From Burhinus oedicnemus (lineage: Eukaryota > Chordata > Aves > Charadriiformes > Burhinidae): a stretch of DNA of 64,000 nt. Of this stretch, positions 1 to 12,330 are shown piece by piece. The stretch covers positions 62,001-126,000 of the forward strand of contig VFFE01007738.1 of NCBI GenBank assembly GCA_008921705.1. Direction: 5' to 3'. The notes beneath the pieces are model-generated. The model was not told where the DNA came from and searched no databases. It was given only the letters and a program-made list of their open reading frames with translations. Each line of letters begins with the position of its first letter. Position 1 is the stretch's first letter. The position numbers and the translations under genes were made by a program.

Positions 1-1460
1 TATTCAAAACCTAGTCATGGGATTGTTTGTGAGAAGTAAAGTGGTTGTATTTGTTTATAAATATTGACACATAATGAAAACAGGTAAAAGTTAACACGTT
101 ACCTTTGCAATTTCCTTAGTCAAGGGAGTGAAAGTTGTCAGTCATGAAGACTCAAACTAATCAGCAGTAACTCATTAAGCTGCGATAAGGGGATTGATTG
201 TAATCAGTCGTCTTAACCTCTGCTGCTCACGGTACGCTTGACATCACATGTGGTGAACAAGCCTGCCTCTATCACCAGGCCTCCTGCTTCATCTTAGGGA
301 TGAGTGACTTCTCTTCAGACATAACCTCACAAAATAGGGTAAATATTTCTATTAATCCTTTCAGTGGCACATGGTTCCAGCAGTCTTACAAAGTATGCTT
401 CCTAGAGATTTTTCTTAGAAGAGGAAATACAGTATTTGGACAAATTCATGAAAAATATAGGAGACTTTACACACTGTGAATTCAAAAAGCACAGCTTTTC
501 TCTGGACTTGGCCCTTGTCTTGTATGTACTTCTTCCTCTCTTGCCCAAATGTATCATTGCCAAAGTTTATGAACCTGGTAAGACTGGCCTGGACTGATCA
601 TGCAACGTAGGTTGCATGAAGTGTTGTGTTATTGTAATGAGCATACTGTTCTATTTGCTATTTCTTTTTCTCTTATATTTGCTTTTGTTTTGTTTTGTTT
701 TAAGCTTACTTGCACTGGAACTGGGCTGGACTTTGCCAATCTTCCTCACAAGAATTAGTACCAACTTCAAAGGAGTTTTGCAAGGAATTACGGGTTACCA
801 AAGAAGAGTAATTGGAGCATATCTGTCCATTCTATCTGTGGGGAATATACTGAAAGGGTAAAGGATAAAGAAATCAGAATCAAAGGGCTACATGGTATGG
901 CAACTGTGATTTATTTCTGAGAGGCTTACTGTAACAGCCACTTGCCATTTATTTTGAGAGGCATGTCATCATTCCAAAGCTTATATCTGGCTGAGCCAAA
1001 GCTATCAAAAATTGATTTGCTATGGAGAAATCCTGATGTAGCTAATTGTTTGAAAGCAAGCTATCTGGAAAACAGATTAGATCAGGAAACAGTGTTGCTG
1101 TGATTTGCACAAATTATGTGGAATTAGAAAACTGCAGGAGATTTTGATTTGGATGTTCAGGGAAACAGAAGATGGAAATCCTTTTTCTAGGCAGAGGATA
1201 ATAAATATTAGGAGAGAAAGATGACATGGGGTTTGGGTCTTTTATTTGTACATTTATCTGTGTAAATTTAAAAATTACTTCTGGTATCAAGCAGGTTAGT
1301 GTCCTTTCATAAAGCTGTTTCCCTCTTTTGTCTGTATACATGCATTAAACCAAAATCCGCATGTTTACATATAAGATATGATGGAAAAACAGTGATTGTC
1401 CTTGTTAAAATCAGTGATATAGTTGGGTCATCTGTCAGTTAGGCAAAGGCTTGACACTGT
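1..1460. other. Unique AT-rich non-coding DNA
   Basis: No gene or recognisable repeat is seen here. The longest plus-strand frame (616-861, 81 codons) begins with a run of Leu, Phe and Tyr codons. That run comes from a T-rich stretch around 630-710, including a TTTTG repeat near 690-702, and does not indicate a real membrane protein. A minus-strand frame at 1114-1341 has no splice signals or family resemblance. I read both as chance frames. Confidence 0.6.
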
Positions 1461-3210
1461 CTCCTTCTTAAAGATTCTTTTATTGAAAAGATTCAACTAA
1501 GCCGCGTGATCTGCTGCTGTGCCATGCCCGTGGTGGGTGGGTGTCCTCCGTGTTGTGCAAGGAGACGATCCATGACCTGGGGCCAAAGGGCTGAAATGGT
1601 GGTGAGGCAGAGTGGGGAACGGAGAGGCAAAAACTCCTGAGGAAAGCTGTACAGATCAGTTACAGCTCTGGGCAGATATTATGCTCTGTTGTCCTACATG
1701 AGGTTAATTGACCCAGATTTCGGTGTTTACACAAGAGCGCTGACGATCAGTTCCAAAATGGGCTGAAGAAGAGAACAGGCTGTTGTCGGTGCGGCTGGGA
1801 AGCAGATGTACACATCTCCTTAGCAGCTACGGCTGAGCAGGTGCACCCCGTTGGCAGTGCAAGCCAGGGACACCGTGTAATCAGACTGACCGTGCATTTT
1901 AAAACTGCATAGTAGTCCTAAATAAAAAATGTAGAGATCCCGCAGCTTGCCTTACGCAGGGCTGCTGTCCTGCAGCAAGAGTGTGGGGATTTGTGGGATC
2001 AGAGTAATCCTGCCAGATGGCTAGAGAAACTGAGCGTTGTTCTAAACAGTAGATATTTACTGTGATTATTAACTGGCTGTATTCTACTGACTGCTTCAAA
2101 ATGCTCATGGTTGTAACTGTGATTAGGAACAAGGTGGTAAAACTGAAGCTTTGGAAGGAGCTGTTGGCTTGTTTGCTGCTTCTTTACGCTATCACGATCT
2201 CGTGAGTTCAGTAGGTGCAGTTTTAATAAAGATTTTTAAAGTCTTTATTGAATATTTACCATAAGTACCAACACCAGAAATCTACAATCCCAGTCCTCTC
2301 CTTGGAAGGCTGTAGAAAGCCAATGCAGCTGTTCCTCTCTTGCCACCGCAACACAAGTCCCCTGAGGGCTGTGAGCGGGGAGCTGGCACTGCCATCCAGC
2401 TCCACAGCCACCCAGCGCCCTGGGTGGTCGCACGGGCGGGAGAGGCTGCCCAGGCGCCACACCAGCACCTCCAGTGCAGTCCACCCTCCCAGTCAGCCTT
2501 CGTCAGCAGGCCTGTCCTACCACCGTGTCATCCCCATTACTCTGTGTCCTGACTTTCACGTTACTGTTTCCAGCAACTACCGAAGAGCTGAATGACATTT
2601 TTAACACAGAGTAGCTTAGTTCTGCAAGGTGTTGAATGCTCTGGCACCAGTCCAGCCATGCTCTTAAAATGGGTTTGCAGTAAGGCAGAGGTACCAACCC
2701 ACAGGCAACAAGTCTCTGGTTGGGCATGGGGTCACGCACTGCCTCTGCAAGATGCCTGGAATGAGATATTCCCCATACAGCTCAGATAACCCCGGGTGAG
2801 TTTTGGTCTCCCTCGTCTTCTTTCCAGTGCCTAAGGCTCTGCCACACAAGGTCATAGACAGGACTCTGAGCTGTAGCTGAACACTGTGTCTTTTTGTGGT
2901 CCTTCTTTGAACGTAGGTCCTCCACCACTTTAATGGTGGTGAACAGATTTCTCGTACTCAAGGGCCTGTTGTGTCAGTTCAGCTGTCTCACAGATCAAAA
3001 ATAAGGGTAATGGCCATAGACAGCTCTGGGAGGTCACGTCCTTGCCTCTGCATGTTTCCAGTACTGCACATGCCTGTAAGGCATAAGCTTTTATGGAATG
3101 CATTAGAAACCAGTCCTGTGAGGCCAGCATGAAACCTCTCAGGCCAGCCCTAAGCAACAGTAACCACACAACTGTGTTGTCCCGTATTACCCACCTGTAG
3201 TGGCAGGTGA
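1461..3210. other. Locally GC-richer unique block, no gene recognised
   Basis: This block is richer in G, C and CpG than its surroundings, especially 1500-1600 and 2340-2520. Several short frames overlap on both strands at 2245-2855 (60-115 codons), as expected where GC content lowers the stop-codon rate. AATAAA or close variants on the minus strand lie near 1475-1480 and 2240-2248, each beside a T/A-rich CTTTATTG-like stretch. An old minus-strand retroposed sequence is therefore possible, but I recognise no protein or repeat family. A small palindrome (CCACCA/TGGTGG) lies at 2922-2939. Confidence 0.4.
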
Positions 3211-4906
3211 GAGGAAAGGCTGCTAGTCATGTCTCCTGACCTTGATAAGGTTAAGTATCTGACTGCGGCCACCTCACTCACAATGAACACATTCAATGGC
3301 TGAGTCCCCCTCAAACAGGCTGAGCAGCTGCCAACCGAGCTGGAAGCTGGGGGTGAACCAAACCAGCTCTTAATCTACTGTTGGTTGTGACCGCCAGCGC
3401 CATGTCCTTTTAGCCCTGATGTTCACCCTCCACTTCTTAGGCAAACAGCGCTCCGGGTTAGTAATATGTCTCTCTCCTTAGCATTGCTTCTTCAAAAAGT
3501 CAGATTTCTGAGGACTGCTAATGACAGTGTCAAAGGACTAACAGATTATATAGCTCGTTATTCCAAACAGGCAAAACCCTAGGGTCAAGCTGTGATTAAA
3601 CCACACACTTTAATTTAGGATAGCACAAGATTATTTCTTCCTGCTGGAGTAAGTCAACCTCCTTCAGAGCGCTTTTATACCTCAACTGCAGCATATTCCT
3701 AATAACCTCTCACGTTTCTGAATTGGGTGAGAATTAACCAGCCTCTGTTGTCTAAAGCATGCTATCGTGGCCATGTCTAAAGTAATGTAGAATTGGCGGT
3801 GCCCTGTGGACTACAGCCACTGGCCATCCCACCCAGCACACGCTTCTGCTCTCTTCATCAAGTCTGAGCCATCTCCATTTGGCCATGGCAGGTGCAGGGA
3901 CCATTTCCAGCCTCTTCCTTCGTCGTTCTCTGTGTCGACTGGCTTCCTGAAGACAGTTTATGGACGTGCTGTAAAGTTGCTGGAAGGGATCATTTTAATT
4001 GATAAATTGAAACAGCTACTTCCAAATGGCTCCTAAATTATGAGAACTGGCATTGGTAAGTAGTAGCTTTTGAGAAGACGGGACACACGTTTCATTTACA
4101 GATTGAGCCATTTAGATTTTACTGACTTTCTTTTTGCTCTTTCTGGTAAACAATACTTGAATCATTATATATAGAGAGAAAGAAAGTGCATATTTAAGGA
4201 ATTTTTCCTGTGTTTCTTTTATGTCTTTCCATTTGTGCAGCAGGGCTCAGATGTGGATAAGAGTAGAAATTTGAGGATGAGGGAGATAAGGGCAAGAAAT
4301 AATTTTGGCCGAAGTTCACTTCATATTTTTAAAAAAGGTTAACATCTGAGCTCTTGCCTTCAGTGGGTATGTGATAAAAACTAAAAAATGAAACACTTTA
4401 TACATTTACCTAGATATGGAATTCATGGGTATTTTGGAGAGTCTGGGTGTTAACAGAGTCCTGACAGTAATACAGGTATGAAAGTGATCCATACAAAATC
4501 AAAGTGTAAGAGTATTAGTATTTTTTTTTGAAGAAGGGATATCCCAAACTTGCTGAAGAGGTTGTGCCATAAGTAAAAGGATCGTGCCTCTCTACCTTAC
4601 TTAACAGAAAGCTCTAATTTTAATATTAAATAACTGAACAGATACAGTGGAGAAAATATTTTTCTTCTGAAGTACTAGTTTATGCTCTCATTATGTTAGG
4701 TGGATTTTTTTCCTTATATAAATCTATTTTCCTTTCCTTTGCAAAATAACTTAATTAACTGGAATAATATCTTCTCATTTACTTCTCCTAATGAAGTTTA
4801 CATTTGGTAGGGGAGGAGAGGAGGGTCTAGACTGATACAATCAGTTTGATGACACCTAGATATCAGGAAAAGTTAGTTGTGGATTTGAGTGTTTTCTTTG
4901 ATCAAA
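3211..4906. other. Unique non-coding DNA
   Basis: I see no gene. One 76-codon plus-strand frame (3806-4036) has no family resemblance and no flanking splice signals. A short TA/GA-rich patch occurs near 4168-4190. The segment ends at a CR1 tail. Confidence 0.55.
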
Positions 4907-4972
4907 CATAGAATCATAGAATCATTTAGGTTGGAAAAGACCTTTAAGATTATTGAGTCCAACCATATCCAA
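4907..4972 (-). mobile_element. CR1 LINE fragment, 3' tail only
   Basis: The segment starts with the 8-bp repeat unit CATAGAAT in tandem and continues into AGGTTGGAAAAGACC...GAGTCCAACC. This is the reverse complement of the avian CR1 3' end, in which the 3' UTR closes with an ATTCTRTG microsatellite. Only about 65 bp survive, so this is a heavily 5'-truncated insertion, which is the usual fate of CR1 copies. It is non-coding. Confidence 0.85.
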
Positions 4973-7900
4973 CCGAAACCAACATGAGATTATCCAGACA
5001 TAGACCTGTAGGTTGTTTTCATTTGACTGAAATTTCTCATCTCATTTGACTAATTTAAAATGACATATTTTAAGCCTTTTATTTTTTTAAAGGAGAAAGA
5101 CTATTCATGCAACTTCTTGTATCCACTTAACTAAATTGATTTAGAAACCACCACTAATGTGAAACAACTCTGTTAGCATAAAGCAACTCTGGTATACAGA
5201 GAGGCTGTCCAGTCTGTATGAATATTTCTGATGACAGTCCAGGATCAACTGGAAGTATTTCTTTGGCAAGCTGAAGCCAAATTGCATCGTGCAGACCTTT
5301 CCTAGACAAGCGGGAAGATGTTTTCTTCAATCAGATTAGTTCAATCACCAAACTCAATTGAAATCCCCATTTAGCCCTTAGCACAAATCACCTTTTGAAT
5401 TCAGTGACTTTATTTGCACTTTTGAACTGTGCATGGAGCATCACAGGCTGCTACAGCATATACCCCTGATAGAGACGTCAGGAGAAGAGAAGTGCGGTGG
5501 GGAGGGAGTGAACATGTTTGCTCGAGAGCTGCCTAATACGGTACACTGCCAATTTCTCTCCTCAAGGGTTGATGGCCCTAAAGCCAAAATGCTCACCAAG
5601 ACCAAATAAACCTTAGACACCCTCTCCAGAAGGGGGTGGAGGCTCTGATATCTGCTGCTTCTGCAGAGCACAGAGCCTCAGCAAGTGCAGACGCTGCCCT
5701 TTGCATAAGACAAAATGTCCTTTCACAGAAACGAAAGGTTTTCTAGCACTTTCCCTGGTAGCTGAGGTGCTGTTGGCAGTAACATACCACAAAATAAATT
5801 AACTCAGATAAGCACTGCTGTTGCCTGGAGCAGCTCAATTAGCCTTTTGCACTTGGAGCAGAGGGTTTTATAGCACCAGACAGAGCCTCAAACCAGGCTA
5901 CATCTGACTTTGGTCCTCTTTGCTCTTTTTACCTGGCACCAGAATCACTGAAAACCACTGGTTTTGTTATAGTTTTTACCTGGGTATTTAGAACAAACAA
6001 AATCTTGAGCCTTCCTCCAGGCAGTCCGCTGTTATCTAAACGTTGGTAGAAGGGAAACAAAGCTTTTCTCCTCGGTTTTAGTGCCAGAACAGATTCTTTC
6101 TGATTTAAGCCATAGAGGGAACAGCATTAGTATGGTGTTACTATTCTACTAACATGCTCAGGTGTGTCAGTCAAGGCTGGATCCTGCTGAAGGAGATGTT
6201 TTGCAAAAAAGCAGAGGGTATACTTGCTTGTCTGACCTTATTTTTTAAAAAGAAATTAATATGCTTGAGCTACTGCCTGAAATAATTTCAACCCCTATTT
6301 TTTAAACTAATATTCATGAGGGCAAGTGAATGACATTTGTAATTGCAATCCAATCAGTAATTTTGTAATTTTGAGATGAGAGAACTTTCCCTTGATTTTA
6401 TCTGCTCTCCTTCCCTTTTTGTCCATATACTAAAAAGATAGTTGGTCTGTTTTTCAATGCATGTGTCTCCCCTCCCCTGTTTATTTTCAAGCACAGATAA
6501 TCACTGCATACAATTTGAGCAAAATGATCATGTTGCAATGAAAGGCCTCTATGATCCATATGTTCTGTAGAGATAAGCCGATTTGTTGAATATGCTGTCC
6601 TGTATATCATTTCACATTTTAAAAATATATTTAGACATGCTGCTATTATTCTTGCTACATTTGTGGTATATAATTTTCTTAAAAATTCCTTTCCATTACA
6701 GAAAGAAAAAAATACAGTAAAATGTCAGAAATCACTACATTTACTAAAAACAGTCATTTTTGTCCTTTAACGCTGTAATGTTTTTGTCTTTTAGCAGTCC
6801 CACCTATTAATTCACACCTAATGCAGTCAGTCTGGCTTTCAACAGCACCTGCTTCATATCAGTTGTGAAAACAGGCTTCTTCCCTTCACCTAATAAGGCA
6901 AACACTTCTTTTCTGATTAACAATACTTTACCCCACATCCACAAGGTGTGTCACAAAATTTGATCATAGGCGGAGTCTCTGGTTTAAGAAATGTTACAGG
7001 TATGTAGAAGCTACATTCTAGTCATTTATTCCCCAAGAACTTTATTATAGGGTTGGCATTGTGGCTGTTGGCATTATCAATTTGTATTAAAGAAAATGAA
7101 TTCTCATTGGTGCTCCACCTGCAAAATGGCAGTTGCAAAGTGCAGTTGGCTGTATTCAGACTGCTTGTGATGAATTCCCAACTCAATCATGTGCGTGTCA
7201 TCTCGTCTAAGTGCCTGAGAGTGATAAGAATGCACATGGCCAGCTCTCCAGCATGGCCAGACCCCGCTCCTTTTATACTCAGCAGGGAGAAATTGTTGGA
7301 AAGCACGCCAGAAGAATCTACGTGCTGTGTACTTGGCACATTCATGGTGATTTATAATTGCTTCACAATAAAGAAATGCAATAGAAGGAAGTTTTAAAAT
7401 TCTCATCATCACGATGCTTAAAAAGGTTATAAAGCTACCCTGTCATTACTGTGCCATTTTCATATTCTTCAACAGTGTACGTAAATCTCTCCCTCTCCAG
7501 TATATACAAGAGTATCAAATTAGGCCTATACAAACTACCACGCTCTCTGGAAATAACTCAGAGTTATGGGTATATTTCCTGTAGCACTCCTACAGGTCTT
7601 GCTCAGTAAGGCATAACTTGCAAAATTTATGTTCACCTTCTACAAAGAATCACGGACTACGCTAGTTTTCATTATCAGTGCAGGTATGTCCCCTGCTGTA
7701 TTATGCAGGGTGCATTTCACGGTGATGCCATGTGTGAGGGGGCCCTTTTTCTTGTCAAAATGGTGTTCAAAAGGCAGAGCGAGGTCTGGGGCTCAGAAGC
7801 GATGCTGTTTTCTTGCCACCCAGAAGTGATGAGCTTCTGTCATGGAGAGCACAGGCTGCTCCCTGCATTGGCCATGCAATTTGTTAAAAATAGAAATGTT

Positions 7901-9303
7901 GTAGTGGGAAATTTTTGCCAGAGGAAAGATAGTACCCTTTGAGTTACAAGTGAGAAAATAGCATACAGGAGTCAAAACTGAAAACAAAAGCAGTACCTGA
8001 ACCTTGGTAGGGACCCAGGCTTTTGGAAATATATTAAACCTTAATACTGTCTTAATAATTTCCTCCTGTGTAGAGACCTGAAAGATTATTTGTTGTCTCA
8101 GTAATGCGGGTTCAGATCGTTCATCCCAGAAATGAGAAGACCTTACCACGGACAGAAAAGAAGTACTTTCTGGTTTTTGACTTTAATTGTCATCATGTCA
8201 TGAGTTCAGGCAACTTTGTTCACAGTACGTAAACGATGATAATATCAATCCGTGATCTCCCTAACAGGCAGTGGATAATTGCACTGATTTGTAGGGGTGG
8301 CACAGGACTAGTGACCTGGATATTTCCTTAAGTTTTTGTGCTTTTGAGTATATTTCTTACTATCTCCAAGCCATCACTTGCAAAAATAAGTAACTTTCAG
8401 GAGAGATGCTAGTATTTTGTCATTGATGTAGAAATGTTTAGGATTTTTATTTTTCCTCTACAAAAAATCAAGTAACTAACTTAATTGTGCCCTAAAACCA
8501 GAACGTAACATTTCTTCTTTAAAGATGTACTCACTAAAGGGGGTAACATTGCAACAGGGTGTATGTGCCGCTGTCAGCTTTGCCAATTAATATTGCACCC
8601 TTGTAGTGGGAGGAGAAGAACTGCCAAGGTCACATGGGGAAATGTGTGTACATCCATAGAGACTAAATATAAAACTGTGAGGATGGCTCTATGTGGTTCT
8701 CCAAACAGCCAGTGAGGGAATGCATGTTCTCACGGAGGCCAGAAGATCGCTCTTATGGCTGCTGACTGCGCCCAGACAGACCAACTGCAGCTGTCACCAG
8801 AATGGTTGAATGCCACAAATTTCAGGTCTTCCAATACACTGATAGAGAGCAAAGTAGGATAAGCCTTATCTTTCTGATAAGGAATAGTTTTCTTTCCCAA
8901 AGCTTGTGAGAGGAATTTGACCAGACTTGTAAGACTTGTAAAAGGACTTTCATGTATATGTAGGAAGCCCTAAGCTACAATTTATGATTATTCATAACCA
9001 CTGTGGAAATACTGTGTAGTGGTATTTTGGTAATGCCTCCTTTAAAATCTGACTCTGAGCATCTTTGTGGAGCTTGATTCATCAACAGCTGCAAAACATT
9101 TTGGTTCTTGTGACAGCAAGTATTATAGTAGCCCATATTACATTAGGACCTTTCCACACCATAGATGCTTTTTGAATGTCTTTCTGTAGCACAGTAGGTA
9201 TGCATTGTACTTCAAGGAGAAAATACTTTCACAGGTAGGTACATATCAATATCCAATGTCTGTATTTTCAAATATACAATGACATTACTTGCTATGATCA
9301 TAA
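4973..9303. other. Unique non-coding DNA
   Basis: No gene is supported. Frames at 5441-5671, 6398-6610, 7053-7412 (both strands) and 7629-8149 (both strands) overlap one another without splice context or recognisable motifs. No tRNA, satellite or intact repeat was noticed. The sequence is AT-rich with scattered homopolymers. Confidence 0.55.
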
Positions 9304-9429
9304 CATTTTGTCGTGGTCTGGGCCGGGTTGGCCCAATCACACGGGATGACAGATGCTCGCTCTCTCCTGCTCCACTTCAAAGGGAGGCAGGAGAGAGAGA
9401 AAAAGAGAGTTTAGAAGGAACTAAACTAC

Positions 9430-9435
9430 TTTAAT
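9430..9435 (-). terminator. ATTAAA poly(A) signal of LTR family A (copy 1)
   Basis: ATTAAA on the minus strand lies inside a stretch shared almost unchanged with copy 2 (at 47935-47940). In both copies a small inverted repeat (AGTTTAG ... CTAAACT) follows directly. The position fits the 3' end of the R region. Confidence 0.55.
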
Positions 9436-9570
9436 GAAATATTAATAATAAAATAATAAAAAGAAAATTATGAAATATATACAAAACTATATCAAGCTCC
9501 CAGGATGACAATCGCGTCACCAACAGACACTGGGAAAGTCCCAGACTGGAATCAGTGACAGATGGGAACT

Positions 9571-9602
9571 GGATTCTGGATCTGGATTCAGGATCGGGAT
9601 CA
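9571..9602 (+). repeat. Short GGAT-type tandem array inside LTR copy 1
   Basis: Five imperfect units of 6-7 bp, each starting with GGAT, follow one another here. The array lies 7 bp inside the part of the LTR that is missing in copy 2 (9565-9733 in copy 1 numbering). Such arrays can expand or contract by slippage. Confidence 0.7.
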
Positions 9603-9677
9603 AAGGCAGACGAACAGACAAAGTTCTCCTCGGATGCCAGCCACTGAAGAAGAAAAGCTGACCCTTTGGTCCCTCAG

Positions 9678-9685
9678 CTTTTATA
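9678..9685 (-). promoter_or_regulatory. TATA box of LTR family A (copy 1)
   Basis: TATAAAAG on the minus strand lies about 345 bp from the 5' end of the LTR and about 245 bp upstream of its poly(A) signal, as expected for the U3 promoter of a retroviral LTR. Whether it still drives transcription cannot be told from sequence. In copy 2 the matching position falls inside the assembly gap. Confidence 0.65.
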
Positions 9686-10031
9686 CTGAGCATGAGGCAG
9701 ATGAGATGGAATACGTGTTGGTCAGTTTTGGGTCACCTGTCCTGTCCACTCCTCCCCGCAGGTGTGACCCCTCTACGCTTTTCTGCTTCCCACCCTCCAA
9801 CGGGGCAAGTAACACAGTTGTCTGGCCTTGGGTGTTATAGCAGTAAGTATAAGCAAGAGTCTCTCTGCATACCGTTCCTTGGCATCAACTATAAACATGG
9901 GTCTGATCACTCTGAGAGTGAACAGTTTCTGCACAACATGCTGTTAATTTCAACAGTTAGAAGAGGCCTAGCTAAAAAGTAAAGTTACTGAGCAGAATTG
10001 GACCTGTTTTACCTCAAACCAGGACACATTT

Positions 10032-11149
10032 TCACACAAGTACTCCCAGACTGTAGTCTACTGCCATTTGCTTAGGTTGCAGAGAAATATCTTCCTCCAG
10101 AGGATGGTTTAGAGCTTCAGAAAGCCTTTCTGTCTGCACTGACCACACAGGAAAAAGAGGGAGACTAATGTCATTGAACACACATTAGCCTGTGGGAATG
10201 CTGCCATAATGGACCATTTGAGTCTAACTCTCCTTTCAAAAGGCCATGCTCTCAGCAGCGGCAAGTGTTTTCCTGTAACATCCACACTGAAAGACTCTGC
10301 AAAAACTGACATACAAAGCCAATCCTTGAAGTCAAGCTGCATCGTGTAGTAGCCAGAAAGGAGCCTCACTGATCAGTGAAGATTCGATGCCAGGTGACCT
10401 TTCCAGCCTGCCAGAAATGCTGATTTTGGCTGTAAGGATTCAAAGCCTCTCGTTGCTGAGAAAGAGTTGTCATCACTTACTGCTCCATGGAGCAGCCCTG
10501 GCATATTACTGACATTAATCTGCTGACACAACTCGAGTTCAGGCTTTGCTTTCTGCCATCTCTACTTCCTTCTGTGAATAATAGCAGAATCTGGAACGTT
10601 TTGTGGTTTTGTTTTTTACATCTTGTTTTTATTTGGTTTCTACATGAATTCATGAACATAAGCCAGACTTAACTGCACTGCCCCTGTGCAACCTCTTTTT
10701 CCTCTATCTCCTCTTCTCTGTATCCTGTGGGCATTGCATTGCTCATGGCCAGGCTGAGGTTGTGATGTGCAACTGGCAAGAGGTCCAAGGAGGATCCAAG
10801 AGGTCCAAGGAGGCCTTTTTATCCCTGAGGAGTCCCTGCAAAGGTGAATAGTTTGGAAATATCCAGGTAAGGTCTGACAACATAAGGCACATCACTCTCG
10901 ATCTATGCCAAACTCTAAAATCGCCTTTTGATATTCAAAGCAGGCTTTCTTGAATGTTTCAGAAAATCCTCTGAGACTGTCAATAATCTGTACATGAACA
11001 ATATATATAAATATACGGTGTCTATGGGCAATTTTAATTTTGGCAGCTGAAGTACAAGGCCACTGCAGTTTTCTATCATTGTTTCCAATTTAGGAATATC
11101 AGTAACAAAACCCTCCAATTTAGTCACCCACAAACTAGAAATCACAACA
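10032..11149. other. Unique non-coding DNA
   Basis: No gene is seen. Frames at 10109-10369, 10477-10672 and 10915-11145 are short and lack any family resemblance. The only notable structure is the 20-bp tandem duplication at 10778-10816. Confidence 0.55.
10778..10816. repeat. 20-bp tandem duplication (two units)
   Basis: The unit CAAGAGGTCCAAGGAGGATC is followed at once by a second, near-identical copy. Each unit also contains an internal partial repeat (CCAAGAGG/CCAAGGAGG). It is too short for a minisatellite and is probably a local duplication. Confidence 0.85.
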
Positions 11150-12330
11150 TCACCGAGGATGTTAAAGCTAGAAGAGAACTGAGATAAATTTTAGAAGAAG
11201 GGACAATGAGAGAAGCCTGGAGATCAGTAAAAAGAAGTGTGGCTTGAGTCTCTGAGGTAGGTAATCTAAGGGATAGAGCACATCGGGAAAGGTGGGAATT
11301 GGTGATAGGAGCTACCTCTAATGCACAATGATAAACTTACAGGAGATATCTTAAAAATTGGGTGCAAAGTGCATCACAACTGCACCAAGACCTTCCTAAG
11401 AAGAACCTAAGAACCTAAGAAGAACCTAAAATCAAAAGGAGTCATACAAAAAGTAGAAATAAGGAACATAATTAAATATGACTTTAAAAGGAATTGAGGA
11501 AGTTCAGATGGTTAAGGAGTTAACATTATTTTGGAACTTAAAGGCAGCAAAAATATGCCAGGTATAATAAGTACATGAGAAGCAAATGAAGGGCAAAGTA
11601 AAGGTTCATTGCTTAACAGGCAATGCACAGAGTACTGAAGTGTTCAGTGTCTTCACACAAAAAGATTAATTTCTGATCAGATACTTAACCACATTAAATT
11701 TAATGTGAAAATAGGAGCATAGCCAGAATAGGAGAAATTAAGTTAAAAAATGTCTGGATAAGCTAAGTGTAATTGAAGCCATCAGGACCTGATGACATTC
11801 AACTTCACTTGTTTAAAGGAGTAGGAAGAAATCTCTGAAATATTCACTGTTATCTTTGAAAATTCACAGAACATGAGAGAGTCCTGGATAATGCAAGAAA
11901 GGCAAATACAGTACCTACCTTTTAGAAACAAACAGGGAATTACAGATTATTCAGTGAAACGCCAATTCCTGGAATGATTCTGGAACAACTGGTTAGATAA
12001 CCAATTTATAAGTGCCTGGAGCATACCAAGATGGTAAAAACAGCTGACAGATTTGACAAGAACAAATTGTATTGACCCTGTTCACTGCTGACAAGTTAAC
12101 TGGCCTTGGCTGGATAATGGGAACAGCTTTTTGGCCACCTGGACAGTGAAACAATGGGAGAGACTACTGATTCATGCTGTTGCATCTTCTTTTTGCTAGA
12201 GGATTTTTAAAAACAAGTTAGGCACACACCTTCTGGGAATAGTGTAGGCATCTCCGATCTTTCTTCAGCGTAGCGTGTTAGACTAGAGGAGCTGCAAGAT
12301 CTTTTCCAGCCCTATTGTATTATCTAGGCA
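11150..12330 (+). mobile_element. Ancient CR1/L3-type LINE with decayed reverse transcriptase
   Basis: One reading frame holds reverse-transcriptase landmarks of the CR1/L3 clade: KPSGPDDIQLHL coded from 11776, then TVPTF, GNYR, TPIPGMILEQL (from 11935), and FDKNKLY near 12055. In this clade the matching blocks read roughly K..GPD.I, then ITPIFKK, NYRP.SL.SIPGK and a later FxKxxS block. The spacing from the GPD block to NYR is 53 codons in the same frame, close to what I expect. Several stop codons interrupt the frame, so the protein is dead. Upstream sequence (about 11430-11700) also resembles the region before the RT in this family. The 3' end near 12278-12330 (GTTAGACTAGA ... CCAGCCC) matches the family tail. 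The 5' boundary is a guess. Confidence 0.72.
11391..11430. repeat. Short tandem duplication within the old LINE
   Basis: CCTAAGAAGAACCTAAGA is followed by ACCTAAGAAGAACCTAAAA, giving two imperfect units of about 18 bp. It is a local duplication that arose in the decayed LINE. Confidence 0.75.

Larger units (their letters stand above)
9309..10026 (-). mobile_element. Solo LTR of an endogenous retrovirus, family A (copy 1, complete)
   Basis: On the minus strand this 718-bp element runs from TGTCCTGGTTTGAGG to CCACGACA, so it has the TG...CA ends of a retroviral LTR, and it is flanked by CATTT duplications. A TATA box (TATAAAAG, minus) lies at 9678-9685 and an ATTAAA poly(A) signal (minus) at 9430-9435, giving U3, R and U5 in order. 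A short inverted repeat follows the poly(A) signal and a larger one lies at 9360-9397. A second copy is at 46681-48066; outside its gap the two look roughly 90% or more identical by eye. No internal retroviral genes are present, so this is the product of LTR-LTR recombination. The overlapping frames at 9562-9982 are not real genes. The family name is not assigned. Confidence 0.85.
9304..10031 (-). repeat. 5-bp target-site duplication flanking LTR family A, copy 1
   Basis: CATTT at 9304-9308 is repeated at 10027-10031, directly outside the TG...CA ends of the LTR. A 5-bp duplication fits ERVL-like or ERV1-like integrases better than the 6 bp typical of class II (ERVK-like) elements. It shows that the element ends are intact and that the copy is a solo LTR. 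Confidence 0.85.

Noticed and set aside
616..861. Hydrophobic 81-codon frame resembling a membrane segment
   Set aside because: The hydrophobic run comes from a T-rich low-complexity stretch.
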